A stretch of DNA of 64,000 nucleotides from Symbiobacteriaceae bacterium. Lineage in GTDB: Bacteria; Bacillota; Sulfobacillia; Symbiobacteriales; Symbiobacteriaceae. The stretch is taken from the NCBI GenBank assembly GCA_029239785.1, contig JARBUG010000006.1, forward strand, positions 34,472 through 98,471, given 5' to 3'. Below the pieces are notes generated by a model. It did not search any database and had not been told where the DNA came from. It saw only the letters and a program-made list of their open reading frames with translations. The translations under genes and the position numbers were made by a program. This document shows, one piece after another, positions 57,121-64,000 of the stretch; within the stretch, counting starts at the first letter, position 1; the number at the start of each line of letters is the position of its first letter.

Positions 57121-59277
57121 CTACCAGTTGCGGCCGTTGACCAGCAGTTCGTCGATGGCCTTAGGGGTGAGGGGACGGGCGAAAAAGTATCCCTGCCCGC
57201 GTTCACACTCCATGGCTCGTAACTGGGCGATCTGCTCGGCGGTCTCTACGCCTTCGCCCGTCACCGTCAGGTTCAGGGCCTTGGCCAGTTGGATCACCGT
57301 TCGCACCAGCGCAGTGTCCTCCGGATTCTCGCCCAGCCCATCCACAAAGGAACGGTCGATTTTCAGCACATCGATGGGAAACCGCTTGAGATAGCTGAGC
57401 GAAGAGTAGCCGGTGCCGAAGTCGTCCATGGCCAGTTGTATGCCCAGCGCCTTCAGGTGGCGGAGTGTTTCCTGGGTAGTGGCGCTTTCCTGCATCAGAA
57501 TCGACTCGGTGATTTCCAACTGCAGCAGCGTGGGCGGCATATCGGTCTCCTGCAGGACTTGAACGATCTCCTCTGCGAGGAAGGGCTCCCGGAACTGCCG
57601 GGCCGAAAGGTTGACGCTGACCATCAGGTTCGGGTGGGTCTCCTGCCACTTACGCCCCTGGCGGCAGGCCTCTTCCAGCACAAAGCGCCCGATGGGCAGA
57701 ATCAGGCCGGTCTCCTCGGCCAGGGGGATAAACTGTGCCGGGCTGATCACCCCATGTTCGGGGTCTTCCCAGCGAATGAGCGCTTCGACGCCTACGATCT
57801 CGCCTGTGCCCAACTCGACGATGGGTTGATAGAGCACCCGGAACTCCCGATGCTCAATGGCCCGGCGCAGGTCGGTCTCGAGTTGCAGGCGCTGCAGGAC
57901 GTGGTTGTACATGACCGGTGTGAAGGCCTCGTAGCGCGCCTTGCCGTTCTGTTTCGCCTTGTACATGGCAATGTCGGCGTAGCGGAGGAGTTCCTTGGCA
58001 TCGTCGCCCTGGTTGCCCATGACCACGCCCACGCTCGGCGTCACGACCATTTTGTGGCCGTCAATGTCGTACGGGCGGGTCAGTTCCCGCAAAATCCGGT
58101 GCGTCGCGGCAATGGCGTCGTCTGTATCCTGGGTGCCTTCCAGAATGACGGTAAACTCGTCTCCGCCCAGCCGGGCGACGGTGTCACCAGCGCTGACGCA
58201 GGACTTGAGGCGCCGGGCTGCCTCCACCAGCAGCAGGTCGCCGGTGCGGTGGCCGAGGCTGTCGTTCACGATTTTGAAGTCATCCAGATCAAGATAGAGG
58301 ATGGCGAAAGAGGGCTGATTGGAAACGTTTTCGGTCACCAGCTGGTCGAGGCGGCCGATGAAGAGCGTCCGGTTGGCAAGGCCGGTAAGCGGGTCGTGGA
58401 AGGCCATGTGGGCCAGCCGTTCTTCGGCGTGTTTCCGTTCCGTAATGTCGCGCACGACGCCGTAGACACCAACCACGGTGCCTTCCAGCACCAGTGGCAC
58501 CAGGGTGGCGTGCAGGTACAGCACGCGGCCGTCGCGGTGGTGGATGGCGCTTTCGAAGTTCTGGGCCTCGCCCTGCATGACCGTGTGCAAGATGGCGACG
58601 GCATGGGCCTGGTGCTCAGGCATCAGCAGTTGCTCCAGCGACTGGCCGATCAACTCGTGCGGCTGATAGCCCGAAATTTGGGTGCAGGCGGGATTCATGG
58701 TGATGACGTTCCCCTCGAAGTCGAGGGTGAAGACGCCGTCCGGGCTGTACTCGAACAGCGCCCGATAAAGCTGCTCACTCTCGCGGAGGAGCCGCTCATA
58801 TTGCTTGTACATGGTGATGTCGCGGCCAATGCCGTAGGCACCGGCCCCGTCTGCCAGCGGGGTAATGGTCCATTCCAGCCAGACGAACGTGCCGTCCTTG
58901 TGCCGGAAACGGCCCTCCACGTTGGTGGAGGCAGTGCCGCTGAGCGCGTTGTACAGCGATTCTCGCAGCGTGGCGTAGTCGTCGGGGTGTACCAGCCGGC
59001 GGTATTCGCCTTCGGCAAGTTCCATCGGCTCATAGCCGAGGGTAGCCAGGCAGCCGGCGCTGATGCTCGTTACCTCGCCATTGGGGTCGCAGGTAATGGA
59101 GAGATCCTGGTCGGATTGGGCCATGGAGTCCATGAGGGCACTGGCCTGCTGGGCGGCCGCGAGCAGCCCTTCGATCTCCTGCCGGCCCGGGAGGTCGGCT
59201 CCGGTGGCCGCCAGAGCAGCGGCCGCCCGTGCGATGGATTGGCGCAGCCGGTGTGTAGCTTGGAGCGATTGTTGCAT
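57121..59277 (-). CDS. Cyclic-di-GMP protein: PAS-PAS-GGDEF-EAL
   Basis: 718 residues, no membrane segment. Two PAS domains (YEPMELAEGEYRRLVHPDDY / GYQPHELIGQSLEQLL) with PAC ends (GIGRDITMYK; GVVRDITERK), then GGDEF (RLGGDEFTVIL, intact active site) and EAL (GVEALIRWEDPEHG; ITESILM; DDFGTGYSS). Both catalytic halves look complete, so it may make or break c-di-GMP depending on PAS signals. ATG 59277 with GGAGGTG. The promoter lies at about 59329-59356. An N-terminal coiled coil may precede the PAS domains. Confidence 0.93.
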   Translation of the reverse strand: MQQSLQATHRLRQSIARAAAALAATGADLPGRQEIEGLLAAAQQASALMDSMAQSDQDLSITCDPNGEVTSISAGCLATLGYEPMELAEGEYRRLVHPDDYATLRESLYNALSGTASTNVEGRFRHKDGTFVWLEWTITPLADGAGAYGIGRDITMYKQYERLLRESEQLYRALFEYSPDGVFTLDFEGNVITMNPACTQISGYQPHELIGQSLEQLLMPEHQAHAVAILHTVMQGEAQNFESAIHHRDGRVLYLHATLVPLVLEGTVVGVYGVVRDITERKHAEERLAHMAFHDPLTGLANRTLFIGRLDQLVTENVSNQPSFAILYLDLDDFKIVNDSLGHRTGDLLLVEAARRLKSCVSAGDTVARLGGDEFTVILEGTQDTDDAIAATHRILRELTRPYDIDGHKMVVTPSVGVVMGNQGDDAKELLRYADIAMYKAKQNGKARYEAFTPVMYNHVLQRLQLETDLRRAIEHREFRVLYQPIVELGTGEIVGVEALIRWEDPEHGVISPAQFIPLAEETGLILPIGRFVLEEACRQGRKWQETHPNLMVSVNLSARQFREPFLAEEIVQVLQETDMPPTLLQLEITESILMQESATTQETLRHLKALGIQLAMDDFGTGYSSLSYLKRFPIDVLKIDRSFVDGLGENPEDTALVRTVIQLAKALNLTVTGEGVETAEQIAQLRAMECERGQGYFFARPLTPKAIDELLVNGRNW

Positions 59278-59328
59278 CTGGCACCTCCGTTCTCCAGGCA
59301 GGATGGGACCCAAACTCACCTATACATT

Positions 59329-59356
59329 ACGTTACTGAAAACATCAGGAATGTCAA
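59329..59356 (-). promoter_or_regulatory. Candidate promoter for the GGDEF-EAL gene
   Basis: On the minus strand TTGACA (59351-59356), 16-bp spacer, TAACGT (59329-59334); the -10 is weak. Confidence 0.4.
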
Positions 59357-59442
59357 CCTCCCAGCGGTAGTGAAAAGCTGGGCAGAGTTGAAAAAAGGGG
59401 CAGAATAAGGGCTGACGATTGGCGGAGTTTGGAGGAGTGCGG

Positions 59443-60045
59443 GTGCCTGAGTGGATCGTCGAATGGGTACTGCGGCACACGTTGCCGTTCCTGCTCCTGG
59501 TGATGCTGGTACGCTGGGTGTTACGGCCCGCCTTTGGCAAGCGGGGCGTTGTCGAGGTGCTGATGGTGAACGCCATCGGCGATATGGCGTCGCACGCGGC
59601 CTTTGAGGAGGGGCACCCGCTGACTTCAGGGCTGGGGGCGGTGGCGCTTTGGGTGCTCTTTGGGGGCCTGATCGCCTGGGTGGTGAGCAAGAGTGCCCGG
59701 GTGGGCGCTTTCCTGGGCTACTTTCCCGAGCCGGTTGAGGTGATTCGCGACGGTACGGTCAACAAAGAAGCCATGGGGCACCTGCGGATGAGCCGGGGGG
59801 ACCTCTCCTCAGAGCTACGGAAACAAGGCGTTGAAGATGCCAGCCAGGTGGAGTTGGCCATGGTGGAGCCCGACGGGGCGCTGGCGGTCAGACAGAGCAA
59901 CAGCACGGGGGCCGAACTTCAGCGTTTGGTGGCGGAGATTGCGGCGCTGCGGGCCGAGGTCGCCGCGCTGCGGCGGAGCAGCAGCGCGGGCTGTGACGTC
60001 TTGAGCATCGAAAGGTCTCCTTCTGGAGGCGAAACTCGCTTATGA
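59443..60045 (+). CDS. DUF421 (YetF/YcaP-like) membrane protein
   Basis: 200 residues. Two or three membrane helices (TLPFLLLVMLVRWVLRP; VALWVLFGGLIAWVVS) and a cytoplasmic domain with the DUF421 pattern FLGYFPEPVEVIRDGTVNKEAMGHLRMSRGDLSSELRKQGVEDASQVELAMVEPDGALAV. The C-terminal ~45 residues are a coiled-coil-like extension (LQRLVAEIAALRAEVAALRR) not typical of the family. GTG 59443 has GGAGGAG 5 nt upstream. Function unknown; the family is common in spore formers. Confidence 0.85.
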   Translation: MPEWIVEWVLRHTLPFLLLVMLVRWVLRPAFGKRGVVEVLMVNAIGDMASHAAFEEGHPLTSGLGAVALWVLFGGLIAWVVSKSARVGAFLGYFPEPVEVIRDGTVNKEAMGHLRMSRGDLSSELRKQGVEDASQVELAMVEPDGALAVRQSNSTGAELQRLVAEIAALRAEVAALRRSSSAGCDVLSIERSPSGGETRL

Positions 60046-60096
60046 TCAGAATGTTCGTCTGTGTTTAGGGAGACTCCTACCGGAGGAGCGATGAGG

Positions 60097-60708
60097 ATGC
60101 ACGGAAAAGGTGCGCTTGTGATTGCGCAGCCCACCAAGGCAAAGCTGGAGGGGCCGGCCTCGGCCTGGCAGCTCTACCAGGGAAGCCAGCAGCAGTTGGT
60201 GCGGGCGGGGCTCCGGGCCGTGTGGGACCGGTTCGGTTTCCGCCGCGGTATTGATGAGGTGATTCTGTCGCCGCTGCACGGCCCGCTGGTGGCGGATGCG
60301 CTGGTGGGCCCGTACGACTACACCTGGAGAGGGCGCCCGCCGGCGGAGGTAGCCGCCCATGTAGCGAATACATCGGTCATTGAACGACTACAGATGGCTG
60401 TGGCGGGTCATGACCTGGTGCTGGTCTTGTTGAGCAAGACTTACCTGCGGCCCCTGAGGTTACGGGAATGGGTTCCTGCCACCGCCCCGCAGCGCTGGCT
60501 CTTTTTGGTGAGCGGCGAGGGTCTGCCATTTGCACCGGCTGGCACAAATGTCCGGTTCATTGCAGCCGGCATGGCCGAGGCCCGGCGGGAGCGAGTCAAG
60601 GCGCTTGACCTGAAGGCGCATCTCTTTCGCAACATCTGCCTGCAGGTGGCCGAGCGTGGTCCGTCAGCGCTGGAAACGGCCTGGGAGGCCGCGGCTCCGT
60701 CCATGTGA
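60097..60708 (+). CDS. DUF6884-like hypothetical protein
   Basis: 203 residues. Pattern of DUF6884/YaaA-like nucleotide-fold proteins: GALVIAQPTKAKLEGPASAWQLYQGSQQQLVRAGLRAVW, then LSPLHGPLVADALVGPYDYTW, and later VLLSKTYLRPL. The family's usual Cys of the SCGKKK motif is not evident (QPTKAK). Function unknown. ATG 60097 chosen (GGAGGAG 8 nt upstream); ATG 60091 is close. It follows the DUF421 gene by 50 bp but with its own site. Confidence 0.68.
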   Translation: MHGKGALVIAQPTKAKLEGPASAWQLYQGSQQQLVRAGLRAVWDRFGFRRGIDEVILSPLHGPLVADALVGPYDYTWRGRPPAEVAAHVANTSVIERLQMAVAGHDLVLVLLSKTYLRPLRLREWVPATAPQRWLFLVSGEGLPFAPAGTNVRFIAAGMAEARRERVKALDLKAHLFRNICLQVAERGPSALETAWEAAAPSM

Positions 60709-60791
60709 CAAGGTGAACACCGTGGCAGGGATATGGCCCTCCTGTACCGTATCCACCACAGGAGTGTTTTCGGAAGGAGTGAGCGACCCCT

Positions 60792-61676
60792 TTGGAGGCC
60801 GTTCTCTGGCTGTTTGCATTCATTCTGGCCCTCGCCCCGGGCGCCGCCCTGCTCTGGTATATTCGTCATCTTGATAAGTACGAACCTGAACCGTGGAACC
60901 TGATTGGGCTCTCGTTTCTGGCCGGGTGTCTGTCGGTCATACCCGCACTTTTGATTGAAACGCTATATAAAGTCGAGATTAGCGGGTTCTGGGGCACGCT
61001 GTACGGTGCGTTTGTGGTTATCGCACTGACTGAGGAAGTATGCAAGGGCGCCCTGGCTTTCGGCTTCATCTGGCGTAAGCCACAGTTCAACGAAGTGATG
61101 GACGGGATCGTGTATTTTGGGGTCGCCCATATGGGCTTCGCCATTACCGAGAACTTGATGTATGTGTTCGTCAACTCTCACCTGAATATCGTCACTGCGT
61201 TGATGACGGCGTTTGTGCGCATGACAACAGCGGTGCCGCTGCACGTGATTAACGGCATGATTATGGGCTACCACCTTGGCATGGCCCGGTACGCCCGGAC
61301 GGGCGGCGAAAAGCGGCGGCACTGGGTGGAAGCGATCGTGCTGCCGGTGCTCCTCCACGGCATTTATGACGTCGCGGCGATTAACCAGGACACAACGCAG
61401 TTCGCCGACATGAAGGGCCTGTTTGCGGTCGGTTTTGGTACGGCGCTCATGTACGCCGCCGTGGTGGCTTTGTGGGTGGTGCTGCTGCCGCGGGTGAAGA
61501 AGGCGCAGGAGGCCTCGCCCTGGCGCCCGCAGGATTGGCCGGCCCTGCCCGTGGCGCCGACGGAATGCCCGGGGTGCGGATCGTCGTATCCCCAGGGCGC
61601 GAACTACTGCCACAAGTGCGGGACGCAGGTCGCAAAGCAGGACCTTTTCTACCAGCGGGCCCCGGGCGGTCAATAG
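60792..61676 (+). CDS. prsW: PrsW-family membrane protease with zinc-ribbon tail
   Basis: 294 residues. Intramembrane metalloprotease family with glutamates and histidines: YEPEPWNLI, ALTEEVCKGALAFGFIW (EExxK motif), FGVAHMGFAITENLMYV, VPLHVINGMIMG and LLHGIYDVAA. Eight or so helices. In Bacillus PrsW cleaves the anti-sigma factor RsiW. The C-terminal ribbon CPGCGSSYPQGANYCHKCGTQV is an unusual addition (the same style as in the 52431 protein). TTG start after GGAAGGAG. A terminator follows. Confidence 0.88.
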   Translation: MEAVLWLFAFILALAPGAALLWYIRHLDKYEPEPWNLIGLSFLAGCLSVIPALLIETLYKVEISGFWGTLYGAFVVIALTEEVCKGALAFGFIWRKPQFNEVMDGIVYFGVAHMGFAITENLMYVFVNSHLNIVTALMTAFVRMTTAVPLHVINGMIMGYHLGMARYARTGGEKRRHWVEAIVLPVLLHGIYDVAAINQDTTQFADMKGLFAVGFGTALMYAAVVALWVVLLPRVKKAQEASPWRPQDWPALPVAPTECPGCGSSYPQGANYCHKCGTQVAKQDLFYQRAPGGQ

Positions 61677-61688
61677 TGAGGATGCAGG

Positions 61689-61719
61689 AAACCCCTCCGG
61701 CGTGCGCCCGGAGGGGTTT
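61689..61719. terminator. Bidirectional hairpin terminator
   Basis: AAACCCCTCCGG / CCGGAGGGGTTT, 12-bp perfect stem with 7-nt loop, then T; between convergent genes. Confidence 0.88.
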
Positions 61720-61728
61720 TGTGTTGGC

Positions 61729-63702
61729 CTAGACGTAGGCGACCAGGTCGAGGCGGGACAGGAGCTGGAAGTAGCCCAGCGCCCAGGTGTCGTTCCGCTC
61801 GCCGGTGTCAAGCTCGGTGAGGCGGCAGATTTCGGCGAGGTTCCGCTGACCATCGGCCCAGTAGAGGAGATGGTCGCCCAGGTGGTAGCTGACCCGATGA
61901 GCGGCGTTGAAGGCCCGCCAGGACTCGGCCTGTTCCTCGGAGAGGCGGTAAAGCACATGCCGCAGGCTGATGGGGCCGGGCGCCCGGCGGAGCGGGTGAA
62001 CGTCGGTCAGGTCGGCGGCGGCGAGCCACCCTTCGACAGTCGTTTGCGGTGCGGCATCGGCGCCCGGTGCCGGCGCCTCCGCACCGCTGCTGACCACCAT
62101 TCGTTGGAGTTCCAGCTCGGCGGCCACCTTCACCTGGCGGCAGCAGAGGTCCAGCGCATCATCAAACGCCTTGTTGACCGGCGCCAGCCGCTTGAGCGAC
62201 TTGAGGTCGGCCAGCTTCCGGTCAACCCGGAACCCGGCGACCGCTTCGGGGTCGGCCGCATCCTTCAGTGCCGCGTGCAGCTGCCCGGGGAAGAGGGCGG
62301 CCATTTCGCAGGCAAGCCACTTGGCCTCGTCCGGGCCGGCGTTGGCGGCGAAGTAGGCGTAGGCGCCCGTCATCAGGCCGACCCGCCGCATCATGGCCGG
62401 GTCGCACATGTCGGCCGTGTCGGCACTGGTGTGGTAGAACCGGTCCGGCCACTGGATGATCATGGGGCAGGGCACCCCCACCGAGGGGTCGGCCAGAATG
62501 TAGTGGTCTGAGCCGCCTGAGAAGGCCGTTACAGCATGGCGGAAGAGGGCGTAGCGCCGTCCCGAGCCGGACAGGGGAGCCGCCTCGGCTGCGACTTCAT
62601 CCAGTACCAGGGCCAGGAGGTCGCCGGCGAAGGAGGGGCAGGCTGACGGCGGATACTCGCAAAGCAGCACCGAGCCCGTCAGATCCTGCTTTTGGCCGAC
62701 CATGTCGACGTTGAGCGCCGCCTTGATCGCCTCGATATCCTGGTGGCGCTTGCGCGCCAGGTGGGCGTAGGTGCCGGTCATCTCGGGCGGGAAGAGGAAG
62801 CGAATCGTCCGGCGGGGCCGGGCTAGCCTGCCCTCGGCGATCAGTTTCTGCAGGACCCGGGCCGTTTCCATGACCGTGGCGGGGCCGGTGGCGTTATCGT
62901 TGGCGCTCGGCCTGGGGTGGCAGAGATGGGAGACCACCAGGACCTCTTCGTCCGAGGTGCCGGGAATGACGGCTTCGACATTTTCGATGGTGCCGTCGCA
63001 GAAGCGGGCGTCGACCCGGGCCCAGAGCCGGACCGGCCCTTGCCCGACCAGCTGCCGGAGGCGTTCGCCCTGGCGGGTCGATAGAACAAAGCCCCAGCCC
63101 TTTGCCTCGCGGGGCGACCACCAGAACGAGGTGTACTGCAGGGCATCGGGCAGGTCGCCCACCGGGCGGACGGGCGGCTGGTAGGTCATGCGGGCGGTCA
63201 CGAGGCCGGCGGCGCCAGCTTTCTGCGCCAGGTGGAGCATGCGGTGAATGTCGCCGTTGCCAACCAGCACTAGCTTGCCCTGCAGGTCGCGGCCTTGCCA
63301 GGAGGCGGGCTGTTCCGCATCATCGACAACGGCCAGTTCGGCGGTCACGCCTTCAGGGGCAGTGGCGCAGGAGCGCTGGATGATGGAGAGGTTGGTCTCG
63401 GCGAACCAGGCGAGCCGTTCAAGGCGCTCGCCGTTCGGGCCGAGCAGCCAGAGCTCGGCATCGGTGCAGGCCCACTCCTGCGGGGTCAGGTTGCTCCACT
63501 GCCAGTCCCGGCCGGTGGCCGGATAGGTGGTGATGAAGGGCTCCAGGCCGGCGCTTTGGAGCCGGGTGACGCACTCGTGTGCCGCCGCCCGGTAGCCGGG
63601 GCTGGCCTGAATCCGATGATGGCGCACGATCGCTTCGACGTTCTCAAGGCAGTTCTGGCCGGAGAAGTCGCCGGCCAGCAGGTCCAGCAGGGGACGGAGC
63701 AT
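61729..63702 (-). CDS. M28-type aminopeptidase-like protein with PA domain and winged-helix-like tail
   Basis: 657 residues. Layout: a helical start, a PA-like domain (GKLVLVGNGDIHRMLHLAQKAGAAGLVTAR, about 135-165), and an M28-like zinc peptidase core: VVSHLCHPRPSANDNATGPATVME, LFPPEMTGTYAH, FSGGSDHYI and FYHTSADTADMC. The His/Asp/Glu pattern fits a di-zinc site. The C-terminal ~110 residues are helical with a winged-helix-like end (LRHVLYRLSEEQAESWRAF; DGQRNLAEICRLTE). It matches the DUF4910-like peptidase group. No signal peptide. ATG 63702 with CGAGGAGG. Substrate unknown. Confidence 0.82.
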   Translation of the reverse strand: MLRPLLDLLAGDFSGQNCLENVEAIVRHHRIQASPGYRAAAHECVTRLQSAGLEPFITTYPATGRDWQWSNLTPQEWACTDAELWLLGPNGERLERLAWFAETNLSIIQRSCATAPEGVTAELAVVDDAEQPASWQGRDLQGKLVLVGNGDIHRMLHLAQKAGAAGLVTARMTYQPPVRPVGDLPDALQYTSFWWSPREAKGWGFVLSTRQGERLRQLVGQGPVRLWARVDARFCDGTIENVEAVIPGTSDEEVLVVSHLCHPRPSANDNATGPATVMETARVLQKLIAEGRLARPRRTIRFLFPPEMTGTYAHLARKRHQDIEAIKAALNVDMVGQKQDLTGSVLLCEYPPSACPSFAGDLLALVLDEVAAEAAPLSGSGRRYALFRHAVTAFSGGSDHYILADPSVGVPCPMIIQWPDRFYHTSADTADMCDPAMMRRVGLMTGAYAYFAANAGPDEAKWLACEMAALFPGQLHAALKDAADPEAVAGFRVDRKLADLKSLKRLAPVNKAFDDALDLCCRQVKVAAELELQRMVVSSGAEAPAPGADAAPQTTVEGWLAAADLTDVHPLRRAPGPISLRHVLYRLSEEQAESWRAFNAAHRVSYHLGDHLLYWADGQRNLAEICRLTELDTGERNDTWALGYFQLLSRLDLVAYV

Positions 63703-63870
63703 GTGGCATGCCTCCTCGTTCCGAGGTTTGGGAGTCGCTCTCGCATTTCGTCACGGGCGGGGGCCATCCCTGTAGGTATGCGAATTTCCCCTGTGTTCCT
63801 TGCGCCAATCGAAGGAGACGTGCATAGGTTGTACAGTGTCCGATCTGTATGTGGAGGTGCGCGCACTACG

Positions 63871-64000
63871 ATGCCTACTCGTATGGAAGTGACCATTGGC
63901 GGGGATATGCGCCCCCGGGCCGGCCGGATGCCCATGGCGATGCCGATGACGATGCCAATGTCCATGCCGGGCGCCTGCCCCACCGGCAACTGCACCACCG
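63871..64000 (+). CDS. Met-rich small protein (cut by window end)
   Basis: At least 43 residues, running off the right edge. MPTRMEVTIGGDMRPRAGRMPMAMPMTMPMSMPGACPTGN: eight of residues 20-32 are Met or Pro in an MP repeat, followed by Cys. Start ATG with GGAGGTG 12 nt upstream. Met/Cys-rich short proteins can be spore-coat or copper-binding proteins; I cannot choose. Its leader holds TTGCGCCAATCGAAGG and TGCATAG, words also found in the gabT upstream region. Confidence 0.6.
   Translation, partial: MPTRMEVTIGGDMRPRAGRMPMAMPMTMPMSMPGACPTGNCTT

Overview
The window looks like a chromosomal segment of a high-GC, Gram-positive-type bacterium of the Firmicutes. Most genes have strong AGGAGG-like ribosome binding sites, and TTG and GTG starts are frequent. 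Firmicute-flavoured families are present (PrsW protease, YndM/DUF2512, DUF2785, SLH-domain surface protein, YetF/DUF421). The combination of high GC with these families resembles Symbiobacterium; that name is an inference from memory, not a database result. I see no phage, IS element, CRISPR array, rRNA or tRNA.

Layout. 0-8.3 kb: GNAT enzyme, a MacB/LolD-type ABC pair, a pentapeptide-repeat protein, a UvrD/PcrA-type helicase and small membrane proteins. 8.3-15.8 kb: PduO-type cobalamin adenosyltransferase, HD protein, THEP1-like NTPase, DUF2512, two tandem PIG-L deacetylase-like proteins (one lacking the catalytic Asp), two VOC proteins, DUF2785, a decayed alpha/beta-hydrolase and an M20 dipeptidase. 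15.8-22.1 kb: formate/nitrite channel, SLH protein, MmcQ/YjbR protein, an unfamiliar three-gene cluster (two coiled-coil proteins sharing a C-terminal motif, plus a vWA lipoprotein) and an MFS exporter. 22.1-22.8 kb: a probable small RNA and a 21-bp minisatellite between two terminators. 22.8-27.9 kb: an NAD-dependent formate dehydrogenase operon whose catalytic subunit is read through an in-frame TGA as selenocysteine, with a recognisable SECIS hairpin. 28-33.1 kb: SelO, a TetR/SRPBCC operon with three evenly spaced palindromes behind its promoter, a DCC-family protein and a chemotaxis receptor. 33.2-42.8 kb: a TetR protein with an extra C-terminal domain, an S9 peptidase, a DUF3604 protein, GabT, RidA and an acyl-carrier-like protein without the prosthetic-group serine. 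This part is rich in palindromic and tandem repeats. 43.4-52.3 kb: a nine-gene fatty-acid/acyl-CoA degradation cluster. 52.4-64 kb: zinc-ribbon membrane protein, SEC-C protein, two tandem copies of an unfamiliar zinc-ribbon family, a GGDEF-EAL signalling protein, DUF421, DUF6884-like, PrsW, an M28-type aminopeptidase-like protein and the start of a Met-rich small protein.

How the genes work together. The formate channel and the selenoprotein formate dehydrogenase form a plausible formate uptake and oxidation module delivering NADH. The 43-52 kb cluster holds activation (acyl-CoA synthetase, CoA-transferase), dehydrogenation, hydration, hydroxyacyl dehydrogenation and thiolysis, with its own TetR regulator, so one pathway is encoded nearly end to end.

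Most interesting signals. (1) Three copies of a ~115-bp palindromic element at 33.3, 34.5 and 41.2 kb, whose stems change sequence by compensatory base pairs. (2) The selenocysteine codon with its SECIS. (3) Three TGAC-N4-GTCA palindromes at exactly 16-bp intervals. (4) The vWA/coiled-coil cluster. (5) The sRNA/minisatellite locus. Five different minisatellites lie within 27 kb.
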